A program made the translations under genes and the position numbers. Below the pieces are notes generated by a model that saw only the letters and a program-made list of their open reading frames with translations, searched no databases and had not been told where the DNA came from. Shown one piece after another: positions 16,325 to 26,432 of a stretch of 64,000 nucleotides of DNA; positions within the stretch are counted from its first letter, which is position 1; each line of letters begins with the position of its first letter. Source of the DNA: Acanthamoeba sp. SK_2022b (lineage: Eukaryota > Discosea > Longamoebia > Acanthamoebidae); contig JANDJZ010000054.1 in the NCBI GenBank assembly GCA_027943245.1, positions 62,001-126,000 of the forward strand. Direction: 5' to 3'.

Positions 16325-18153
16325 CTAGCGGTAGACCTCCTCGGCAGCAGAGGCGCTGCGGGCGCTATGCGGTCGCGTGGGAACGCCGGCAGAGGAAGAG
16401 GAGATGTTGAGGTCGAGGTCTACCTTGGGGTTGGTCAGGATGTAGGCCATGCACCACGGCTCCAGGTGAATCTGCGACAGAAGACGGATCGTGTGAGCTC
16501 ACCGAGTGATTTGGTAAGGTGGCCATATGGCGTCGTTGGTGCACTTACCTCACATGGGCCGCGCTGGATGAAGGGCTCGCCGTCGTAGTTGATGGCGATG
16601 TCGGTGAAGACGTTGATCTTGATGGTCGAACCCTGGGCCAGGTGGTAGCCCTTGCGGATGTGCGTTCGAACCTTGAACTCGTGTCGGATGCCGCCGAGGC
16701 CCACCACCTCCGCGATCTGGTCGTCGATGGCCGGCTCGGCCGACACGCCCGGCCGCTTGGGCTTGCCCCAGATGTCCAGGCCCGCTTGGTAGTTCTTGAA
16801 GTTGAGCACCACGAGCGTCTTGAGGTCCTCGGGGGTGTCGAGCTTGCTGCCGTTGACATAGACCTCGACCAAGTTGTTCAGCGACTGGTTGCCTCCGCGC
16901 ATGGTCGAAGACAGCGCGCTGAAGCCATAGCTGCACACAACAACCCGATCCAACCAACCGACCAACCAACCATCTGTAAGTCGCGGTGGGAAGGGCGACC
17001 CGACGTGTAGCCATGGGTGCAACGCGCGTACCCGATCTGGTTCACCTTCCTGGCCTTGAAGAGCTTCTGATGCCTCTTCCGGAATCGGTCGAAGCGGTAG
17101 GACACGCCGGCTTCGAATCCGGCATTGAAGTAGTTGAACATGATCTGCGATGTCGACTCGTGCTCCAAAGGTTCCAGCGTCTCCGGATCCTTGGGCGTGA
17201 TCTTCACCATCCAACTGCACCGATCACCCGACAGGCAGGAGAGTGAGTACGCTCGAGCACAGCACCGGTGAACAGGTGGTTGCGGGTTGGGTGGAGGCGA
17301 GGAGGCGGTACATGTCAAGAGGAGTAAGGCAAGCGGACGTGGCGAACTTGTAGATGAGCTTGAGGACCTTCGTGCGTTTGGGATACACCGAGCCGCCCCA
17401 ACCAAACTGCCTCGCCAAGTCGTTGCCCGTGCCCAGCGGGATGGTGCCCACCTGTGGCCCACATATGTGTTCGTTAGCGCTAACCAACTGCGCGCGCCAC
17501 GCTACGACGCGTGGAGGGGTGAGTGCGTACCGGAGGCAGAGGACAGATTCCAGCCTCGATCATGGCCTGGATGACGTAGTGGTAGGTGCCGTCTCCGCCA
17601 CCGACCAGCACGCGCAGGTTGGGAGCGTCCTTGAACTGCTCCAGCCTGGAGTGCGCGGAGGTCCTGGTGAGCGTTTGGGGGCACATTTGGGAGGGAAGAG
17701 AAGAGGAGAGGTTGCAGCTGCGTACCCTGGCTTAATACCGTTGGAGATGATGTCAAAGACGTGATCCTCGCCCAAGATGGCGGCCAGGTGAGGCATCACC
17801 ATCTCGCCCAGCTGCGCTCCCGAACGCGAATTGACAAAGGCGATGATGGTCATCTGACGCTGGAGTAGAAGGCCCTTGAGCTTGTCGGTTTTGAGCTCTA
17901 GCTTTGCCGATTTGTGTTCCCTCTTGGCTGCCTTCTTTGCCTTCTTGCCCTTCGGCTTATGTTTCCCTCCGCTTTGGGTCAGCGTGCTCTGCCGGCTCGG
18001 AAGAGGGTGGCCGTGCTTGTGCTCTACGTTGCCGCAACGGCTGCCGTAAAGATCCGGGCAGGCTGTGGCGGGGCCTTCGATGGGCACCTCTCTTTCCTTG
18101 CCCTTGCTCGCATCAAGTTGGGTGACGTACGTGTCGGTCGGGCTTGTTTGCAT
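16325..18153 (-). CDS. diacylglycerol kinase (catalytic domain protein without visible C1 domains)
   Basis: The ATG at 18151-18153 begins MQTSPTDTYVTQLD. After a basic stretch (GGKHKPKGKKAKKAAKREHK) the catalytic domain starts with IIAFVNSRSGAQLG, then LRVLVGGGDGTYHYV (the GGDGT nucleotide-binding motif) and VGTIPLGTGNDLARQFGWGG. The accessory domain has FNYFNAGFEAGVSYRFDRFR and the late 'DIAINYDGEPF'. The final exon begins IHLEPWCMAY and ends AAEEVYR with TAG at 16325-16327. It phosphorylates diacylglycerol to phosphatidic acid. No C1 cysteine/histidine pattern is seen N-terminal to the catalytic domain, unlike most animal isoforms. It converges with the kinase gene at a 77-base gap. Confidence 0.93.
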
Positions 18154-18696
18154 TGTATTGGAGGCGCTGAGATTGAGTTTTCGAGAATTGAGAATAGATT
18201 AAAATCGAAGTGGTAGAAGATCTATTCTCTGAGTGAGTTGTAGTTGATTATGGCCTTCGAGCTCTCCGTGAGGCTTCATTCGTGTGCTGCGGGGACTGAA
18301 TGTTGAGTGGGCCGCTTTGGGGAAAAAGTTGGCGAAAACTGGAATAGTTTCCCGCCATTTCAGCCCATCTCTCATTGGCGAGGTGGGATCTCGTATTGTG
18401 GGGGGTAGTCACACACCGACGAAGGCAAGAAGCTTGAAGTATCCCGTACATACGCAGGTGGACGCCACCAGCCGACACTTGCTGGCGGCGAGCCGCTCCA
18501 CTTGGCGACCCTCCATTTGAGAGACTACGTAGTTGGGGGCTGACCAATTTGTTGCAATCGGCTGCGCCCACACTGCCAGATTCTGTCGCCGACATTCTCT
18601 GTTGCATTGCAACTAGTATTCTATCTTGTAGACAAACTGCAGGAACACGTGTTTATTTACGAAAACTGATCTCATTATTTGGCAACGCAGACTCGC
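18154..18696. other. intergenic region upstream of diacylglycerol kinase, with a perfect 10-bp inverted repeat
   Basis: Between the DGK start and the stop of the next minus-strand gene there is no convincing ORF. A perfect inverted repeat, gagaatagat (18190-18199) and atctattctc (18220-18229), lies about 40-75 bases upstream of the DGK ATG, so it could be in its promoter or 5' leader. Confidence 0.5.
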
Positions 18697-21600
18697 CTAC
18701 GCCGCTGTCTTGCTTGGTGGTCTGGCGTGGACCCTGCGCAGAGCGTCCATCCACTGCGCCCCACCCCACAAAAGGTCGTCAGAAGGGACAGCTCACGATG
18801 AAAGCTGCTAATACACGCGCCTACCTGCTTCTTTTCGGGCTCAGTCTCGGTGGCCAAGAGCCAGTGCTCCTTGGTATCGGCGCTGTAGAGTTCGAAGCAC
18901 CATCGCTCCTTCTTGGTCTCTTGCGTCTCCAACACCTGGCACTTCTGCACGTCCATCAACTTGCTCGCCCGCTCCGAGCCCTGCTTGCCCCCCCCCCCCA
19001 AATTAATACATCGATGCAGAGGTTAGGTTTGGTTTGGCGGGTGTGCGTGAAGATGTAGAGGACGACGTACGGCGTTGGAATCGTAGAGGTAGAGGCTCGA
19101 GTCGGCCAGCACGGCATGGTAGCGCTTCCACACCTTGCGTACGCTGCTCAGAGATTTGAGCGGACCGGTAAACAGATTCGATTTGTTGGCGCTCAGCTCG
19201 CGCAGGGTAATCTGCTTGCGACGACGCGAAACTCGTAAGAGAGGAGCTTCGTTCTCGCAGGCCCCAATAGATGGAGGAGACAACTCTCCATAAACCAAGG
19301 AGGGGACATTCACCTGTGGCTGGTCGGTTTCGGCAGAGGACTGCAATCACGGACGTCGGCAACACGAACAGACATGTCAACAAGGACTGCACGTGAGGAA
19401 TGCAACACGTAGCGAGGAGGAGTCACGCACGGCCGAATCCAGCTGCAGGGCCTCGTCGTCTACTCGCCGCAGTTGAGGTGCGGAAGAGGGCACGGCGATG
19501 CTGGGCTCCGAAGGAGGCGCCGGCAGGGGCTTGTGAGGGGACCTGACAACCGACGCACCCTCGCTCTCGCTGCTGTCTCCGCCTCCATTTGGCGATGGCG
19601 AAGCAGCGGAGGGCGGCGGGGGGAGCGGCTTGCTCGTGGTCCGTGCGCGGGCAGCAGGCTTCGGCTCAACGGCCGCCAACGTTGCGTTGGCATCGACGGC
19701 CTCCTGGCGCTGTTGGCTGTCGTTTTGCAGCTTCGACCGGATATCGAGGGCGCTGCTGGCTCGACCGCCTATGACTAGAGACGGGCGAGTGGCAGGGTTG
19801 GGCCGCGCGCCCTTGACCAGGAAAGAGCCGTTCGATCGCTCCCGATGTCCACTGGACCTGCTCTCCGTCGGCGCCTCGCCGGCGGCTGCCCCATTCGGCG
19901 CGGGGGCGCCGCTCTGTGCCTCCTCAGCAGTGGCGCTGGCTTCTCCCTTTGGGACTCCCGGGTCCACTTGGGCAGGCGTCGTCTCCACCTTGGGGGCTTC
20001 CCCGTCTGCTCCGCGCGGTGTGACCGGTTGAGCCGTGGGCCCTGGCGCATCGCACTCGCTGGCCGGGGCGGAGCTCGGCCGAAGGGGCGAATCGTTGGGT
20101 GGGCTGCGGCCAAAGTCGTCCGTGTCGTCCGAGTCATCCGAGTCGCTCTCTTCCTCGCTCTCGCCCGTGATCTCCTTCTCGCCGACCAATGTGTCGGCCT
20201 TGTCGCGATCGTCGCCGTCGACATCGGCCGCGTGATCGGTTGCGCGTGGCGGGGCCTCATCATCGCCTCGCACCGTCACGCTCGTAGCCTGCAGGGCCGC
20301 GTCGATCTGGTCTCGCTGCATCTCCTGCCTCAGGCTCATCGCCCGCTGCTGCGATCGTGCTGGATGTGACGGCTGCATAGTGGGGAGGTCGTGCGGTGAG
20401 ACACGACACGTGTTGTGCGGTAGCGCAGATGGGGAGGGGCGCTCGATCAAGCAATGGCTGCCCAGCAGCGGGAGAGGAGTACCGGCGGAGAGTTGAGCTC
20501 GTGTGCGAACGTGGGATCGTTGGCGACGAGCTCGTACGCGCGCATGAGGGCGACTATCTCCTCGTGTCCCTCCTTGACCGCCACGTCCACCGCCGATTCC
20601 CCGCGCCTGCTCCCCTCCCCGCGCCAAATCCAGAGTCATGTGACTGCACGCACACGGTGGGTCGGGCCACCAAAAGGGGAGAGGGGGGGTATAGAATACG
20701 CACAGGTTGCGCACAGAAACGTTGGCCTTGTTCTCCAGAAGCAGCTTGATCAGACGGAAGTAGGGTCGAGCACTGCCAGGAGCGAAGCAGAGGGAATCAG
20801 CAATGGCGGCAGCCCCCCAATCGACCAACCCGCCGGCGACCAGATCCGCAGGTGGAGACGTACGCTGCGAGGTGGAGCGGGGTGTCTCCACCGCGATTGG
20901 TGGCGTTGATGTCGGCGCCCAGTTCGATCGTCTTCTGCACGGCCGCGAGCAGCCTGTCTTCCGCGCCCTGGAGTTTTTCTGCATGGCCTCTCAGTCTCAC
21001 GGTGTTCATGTGAAGGCGAGGGCGGGCGTGGGAGGGGGGCGGTACGCTGGGTGTCGCCCTGCGGCGAGGAGCAGGCGAAGCGCACGAGGTAGTGGAGCGG
21101 CGACGAGCCGTTGGCGGTGGTGGTGTAGAGCGAAGCGCCCCGGTCGACGAGGTACTCGAACACGTCGAGCTGCGAGTGGTGCGCCGCGGTGTGAAGCGGG
21201 CTCCAGCTCTGCTTGTCGGGCTTGTTGATGTCGGCCCGATAGACCTGCACCAGCTCCTTGACCAGCCGGAGCTGGCCGTGCGCCGCGGCGACGTGCAGCA
21301 GGGTGTGGCCTGCCTGCGGCTCGCGGGCCCGGACGAGGTCGCGGCTGGTGATGTCGTCCTCGCGTTCGACGCCGGCCGTCTCCTTGTCGGCATCCTGCAG
21401 GAGCTTGATGACCTCGTGCGCCTTGTCCTCCTTGACCAGCTGGTGCATCCAGTTCAGCGTGGCGGTGAGCTTCGACGCCGTCTCGCGCTCCTTGCGAACG
21501 AGCTCCTGCTCGGGCGTCTCGCCCAAGACCTTGTCGCCGCGCGCGTGCTTGATCGCGTCGATCCACGCGTGTCTGTCCTTCTCGTCATCGGCGCCAAAGA

Positions 21601-22096
21601 GGTAGTGCTTGGAAGGCTGCGACCGGTAGATGTCGATGCAGTGCTCTCGCCCCTTGATCGCGCCCGTGACCGCGTAGATGCTGCAGTTGCTGAGCTGGAC
21701 CGAGTCCACCACCTTCTCGTCGGCCTGGCGTTTTTCCGGGTTAGCGCGGCGGTCGATCGCAATCGAAGCGCGAGGGGGAAGGGCGCAGTGCTGAGGAGCA
21801 CCTGAGATGAGCCAAAGATGTAGAGCACATCGCCGGCCAGGATCACGAAGCGGGACCGCCACGTCTTGCGCATCTTGCCCTCCTGTCGCAGGAGATAGCC
21901 CTCCTTGGCATTCTCCCTCAGGTCCGCCACCACGATCTGCGTGCGAGGCCGACCGGTTTGAGCCCACGTAAGCCCAGAGGAGAGAGAGAGAGAGAGAGAG
22001 ATGGAGGCATGCCTTCTCGTCGTGAAATGCGACGCCCTGGTCGAACGCCATCGTGGCCCTCTTGGACACGGGGAGCGAGTTGCGGGACGGCGCCAT
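18697..22096 (-). CDS. PH - ankyrin repeat - PH domain protein
   Basis: The ATG at 22094-22096 gives MAPSRNSLPVSKRATMAFDQ. The first PH domain runs from EGYLLRQEGKMRKTWRSRFV through KHYLFGADDEKDRHAWIDAI. A helical segment and at least four ankyrin repeats follow (GHTLLHVAAAHGQLRLVKEL; SWSPLHTAAHHSQLDVFEYL; GDTPLHLAA; VDVAVKEGHEEIVALMRAYE). Then comes a long acidic and Pro/Ala/Ser-rich linker (about 19440-20330). The second PH domain includes FTGPLKSLSSVRKVWKRYHA and ERWCFELYSADTKEHWLLAT, and ends WMDALRRVHARPPSKTAA before TAG at 18697-18699. Intron 1 seems to use a GC donor (21937-22012) and contains a CT tract on the sense strand. The protein is probably a membrane-recruited scaffold; partners are unknown. 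Confidence 0.85.
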
Positions 22097-22181
22097 GGAC
22101 TGAGCTCGCTGGCTCCTTCGCCGATCTGTCGACAAAATGACCCGAGAGGAAAGATGCCTTCAGCGTCGTTCCCGGCCATGA

Positions 22182-23011
22182 CTAAGGCAGATTGGAGAGG
22201 GTCGCCATACCGACGGCGGAGAGAGGAATGCTCGAGCTCGACACCGAAGGGTAGCGGGTCCTCTCGTGCACCTGGGCCGAGACCCAACTGGCCGGCGTCA
22301 CGGACTGGACGTCGTCGTCCGTGTCCGAGTCATCATTCACGTCCTGCGAGTCGCCCGCTCGTCAGCGATGGGGCCTGCCCTTGTGCAGGTGTGTGGGGGA
22401 GCGAGTCCACAGCGCACGTACGACTGAGGTGATGGGCGCCCCGGAAACGGTCTTGATGGCGGCCAGCCAGGCCACACGTTCCTGCTCGTCTCTCGCCGAT
22501 AGGAGATAGTAACTGGACACAGAGAGATGAAGGCGCACAGAGAACGGTGGATGGGACTCTTCGTTCAGGTCGCGACGCAGATTCGCCCCCCTCCCCCTCT
22601 CTGCCAGCCGGGGCTGGGTCCGACGCACCGTGTACGGGCATAGAGGCCCAAACAGAACTGGTGACCCTTCTTCGGAGCCTGAATGGAGAAGATCTTGGCC
22701 CCGTCGAGCTGGATCGACCCGACCGGCGCCGAGTCCATCTGAAATCCCTCGGCCGGCGCGTCAGTTGGCAACCCACGCGACGGCGAAATGACAGGGCGGG
22801 AGTAGCGCGGGAGGGTTAGGGAGGTGAGAGAGCATGGAGGAGGCGTACATTGGCCTTCTTGAAATAGTAGAGGGTAATCCCGGTGAGCACGAAATAGCGT
22901 GTCTTCCACGCCTTGCGGTTTTTGCCTCGCTTCTGGAGCCACCCTGAGTGGACCACTTCGATGAGGCCTCCCAGCGTGACCTTGCTCTGCGCACGTGGGC
23001 AAACAAAGATG

Positions 23012-23077
<66 letters not shown>

Positions 23078-26000
23078 CCAGCTCACTTAGTCTCTTTCCT
23101 GTCATTGCCCAACCCTGCGTGAGATGCCTCCTTACCTGCCTGTTGGCCTGGTCGGGATCGGACGGCAGGCCGTCGTTCTCCTTGGCCAATGGGATCGCGA
23201 GGTCGGACCTCGACCGCGGCCGACCGACCGCCGCGGTGTTCATCGTACCTGTCCCCCCGGAGGAGGGGAGCCGGACGGTCTGACGCTTGGCGGCGGCGGC
23301 CACCGACGAGGAGGCCGAGGCCGACGCTCCGGCGAGCAGGAAGTCGATGTTCTTGGGCACGTCGTCGGGCTTGCGTGGCGACGTGAGCGGGCCGGGAGGG
23401 GCCACCAACGTGGAGGCGCCCTCGAGCAGCGGCTGGTGGTTGAGGACCATGCTGAAGCTGGCCACCCACTCCTCCTTCTCCTTCTCGTCGTTGGCAGCCA
23501 GCAAGTAGTGCCGGGGAATCCCGGTGTCGAACAGGTCAAACGAGTAGGGCCGGTTCTTCATGAGGTTGTTCTCCAGGTTGATGATCCCACACGAACGAAG
23601 GTCGATCCACGCCACCAGCTTCTCTTGCGGCTGCGAGAGGGGTAAAGGCGCCCATCGAGTCAGAAAACCGACACCCGAGCCAAGGGCCCACGTTTTTTTG
23701 TATGTCACCTTCCAACTTGAGGGCCAACACCAGGTGTGATGGTGGCGGCGACGTACCGACGACGAGTTGAAGTAAAGCAGTTGGGTGTCCTTGAGGACAA
23801 AGTAGCGCCGCTTCCATATGTTGCCCACCGACGAGAGCTTGACCAGGTAGCCCGCTTGCACGCAGCCCTTGACCAACTCGGCCAGACGCAGGTGCTACGC
23901 GTAGTGGTTTGCGTGAGCGAGCGATGTGGAGAACGCATGCATGACCCTTTGGCTCCGGAAAACGTTACCTTGTTCTTGGTGGACAAGGCATTGCGGAGGC
24001 GAAGCTTGACCAGGACAAAGGCCAGCGTGTGCTGCACACGCGACAGGGCATGAGGACGCAAGACATCTGCAGCAGACACGACGCGAGGAGGAGGCCGTAC
24101 CGGTATGATTTGGTTCTTGAGCCTCTTGACGAGGATCGAGTGGTGGTAGCGTCGCTTGAAGCGGGGGAACTTGTTGTAGAGCGGGTTGAGAGTGAACATG
24201 TAGACGCCTGCGCGGCCACGTAAAGATGTGGAGGAGGTGGTCACTCGCAGAGCGCGGAGCGCGTTGGGGGGGAGGAGGGCGGGTGTACCGAGGCACAGGA
24301 GCGCGTAGCGGAAGCACAGCCAGAAGGAGACGAAGAGGAACAGGACGGTGGCGAAGATGAGCATGTACATGACTGCCTTGGACTTCTTCGGATCCTTCCA
24401 GTCCCACAGTCTGCAGGATGATTGGGGGGGGGGGGAATGTACGTGCACGCAGACATTGTGATCCTTGGTCAGAAGGCAGAAAGCAAACGCGGCACGTCAT
24501 ATAGTCGGGCGCGTACGCGCGAATGGGTTCGATCCTGTCGGCGATCTTGCCGGCGATGAGCTGAACCCTCCTCATCTTGGTGAAGATGCCGGCCTTCTTT
24601 TCCTTGACCCTGTTCTTCTCCTTCTCCCTGCCCTTCTCCTTGTTGGTCTTCTTCTGCTTCTCGGCCTTCCAGTCCTTCCAGGCGTCCTTGGACAGCTCGT
24701 CGTCCGCCTCCACGTCCTGCTCCAACCTGCGCACGTAGTTGAACGCGACACGTCGCCCAGTGCTCCGTCAATCATAGGCCAGTCACGACGACGAAAGAGG
24801 GGAGAGCTCTTCCTCCCCCTTAATACGCGTACCGTCGCTGGCGGTAGTGCTGCACGTACTGGTGCACGAAATGCGCCGAGCCCAGAGCGAACGCGAGCGA
24901 CGCCACCAGGTCAAAGAGGCAGCAGAAGACGAACACCTGAGGCGGTCCACCGCACATGAGGCGGGAGGAGATTGCGTCATACGAAGCGTGGGTGAGTCAC
25001 GCTGCCATCCATGCCCCACCACCGGCCCGTTGCAACGCACAGGGACATGGTTGGTTGGGGAGGGGAGCGTACGAGGAGCGCCAGCATGGAAGCCGCGGGG
25101 CGTTCCCACTTGAACAGGTCGATGAGCTGCTTGATGATCCGGAACAGCGGAAACAGCGCGATGATCACACGCATGATGTTGTACTGCAGCGTGCTGAGAC
25201 TCAGCTTCTGCTGCGTGTTGGTCTGCCGTACTGGCTCGGAGAAAATATTGATCAGGTCGTCCACCTGCACACATCACACGCATACGTCAGCTCATCGGCG
25301 CCGGCCGCACTGACGATGCATGGTAGGGCCTACGCGTGAGAAGGTGTAGGTGATCACAAGGCGGATGGCCGCGACTGTGCCCTTGGTTTTGGTCACCAAC
25401 GGGTACCTGTATCACGCGTAGTAGGGTCCGGGTGAGGTCACGCATGTGTGCGCACGCTCATAGGTGGGCGGAGGATGGAGTGGCCAGAAGAACGAGAAGT
25501 GGGGGTATACCAGTGGTCGCGCGCTTGCATGAGCTCGAGGTCAACCAGAGGCACGACGACCCTGCCGAGCTCGTCCTCTCGCAGCACACCCTTCTTGCCG
25601 GTTTCCCTGCGCTCCTTCACGACGACGACCAGGCCCTCGTCCTGCTCGGTACCGTCCACTCCGCTGGGCAGAGACTCGCAACGTCAGCAGCTCGGGCGAG
25701 TTGCAAGGGCAAGAGAGAGCAGCAGGGAGGTCGTCACGGTACAATTCGAGCGGGTAGTTCCATGTCGAGTCCAGCGTGACGGGCGTCCTCTGCTCTTCTC
25801 CCTCGAAGAGCACGGCACAAAAGAGCCCGAGCGCAGATGAGGACTGCAGGGGCAGGCCTGACGAGCTCGTGCCTGTGCATACACCGTCGGCGTGTGATGT
25901 GGCAGCTTCGGGCAGGCCGTGGCACGCGGGTGGGTAGGAGGTGGGAGCAAGCATGCGTACTGGTGGCCACTTGCCCGCTTGCAGAGCTCATGCTGCCATC

Positions 26001-26208
26001 CGTGAACACGCGGTGCTCGAAACCTTTTACCTCCACAACTGCAGTCGGAGGCAAGGGATTAAGATGCTAATTATGAAGGGAAAAAACGATTGAGTTGCTC
26101 CATAAATGATGAGGATGCTTCAGGTCAAGGAGGGCCTGTGAGGTGCAAACCATCTACTTTCAGATCCCCTATCCGCAGAAGGGCAGTATCGGCGGCAGTT
26201 GCCGCCAT
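22182..26208 (-). CDS. C2 - multiple transmembrane (MCTP-like) - tandem PH domain protein
   Basis: The likely start is the ATG at 26206-26208 (MAATAADTALLRIGDLKVDG). A C2-like domain follows: VVEVKGFEHRVFTDG, TPVTLDSTWNYPLELY, ELGRVVVPLVDLELM, WYPLVTKTKGTVAAIRLVI. Next, hydrophobic segments resemble the C-terminal membrane region of MCTP-type proteins: MRVIIALFPLFRIIKQLIDL, ASMLALLV, VFVFCCLFDLVASLAFALGS, then KAVMYMLIFATVLFLFVSFW and YNKFPRFKRRYHHS. A highly charged Lys/Glu segment lies at 24580-24700. Two PH domains end the protein (AGYLVKLSSVGNIWKRRYFV; SGWLQKRGKNRKAWKTRYFV), with a Ser/Asp-rich tail finishing MATLSNLP before TAG at 22182-22184. It starts and ends within 90-230 bases of its neighbours. 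The function is not known; membrane tethering or lipid sensing is inferred. Confidence 0.75.
23013..23073 (-). repeat. intronic (TG)n microsatellite on the sense strand
   Basis: About 30 CA dinucleotides on the plus strand lie in an intron of the C2-TM-PH-PH gene, close to the acceptor of the exon encoding QSKVTLGGLIEVV. Transcription is leftward, so the RNA carries UG repeats. Confidence 0.95.
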
Positions 26209-26432
26209 CGTTGTGCACAACACCTGAACGGCTTAATTTAAGAAATTAAACAATAAAATCCCTAATAAATAATGCATTTTAATTGCATTTCGTTGCCCCG
26301 TCCTTGCCTCCCAGGGCCGAGCTCGGCCTCGGAGGCAAGGACGCTGTGCACACGGTGAGAAGAGATGTACAAGAGTGAGGGTGATGCTCTATCACGGGAA
26401 CTTTAAGACCCTGAGCCTCGCGGTCAGTGCAG
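26209..26432. other. short intergenic region with a strong 43-base hairpin
   Basis: Between the histidine kinase stop and the C2-TM-PH start lies a perfect 12-bp inverted repeat, gtccttgcctcc (26300-26311) and ggaggcaaggac (26331-26342). It encloses a second perfect palindrome, ggccgagctcggcc (26315-26328). The sequence lies about 90 bases after the histidine kinase stop in its direction of transcription, followed by AT-rich DNA, so it may mark that gene's 3' end. Confidence 0.6.

Noticed and set aside
16318..16395. tRNA-like start (ccgcgtggtctagcggtaga) on the plus strand
   Set aside because: It resembles a D-arm/A-box but no GGTTCRANTCC B-box or foldable acceptor stem follows, and the same bases encode the C-terminus of diacylglycerol kinase on the minus strand.
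19377..20984. 535-codon minus-strand open frame taken as one gene
   Set aside because: Only its 3' half (acidic Pro/Ser linker) is an exon of the PH-ankyrin gene; the rest crosses introns, where family matches stop.
22761..23876. 371-codon minus-strand open frame
   Set aside because: It is a read-through of real PH exons plus introns; the middle is only Cys-Val encoded by the TG microsatellite.
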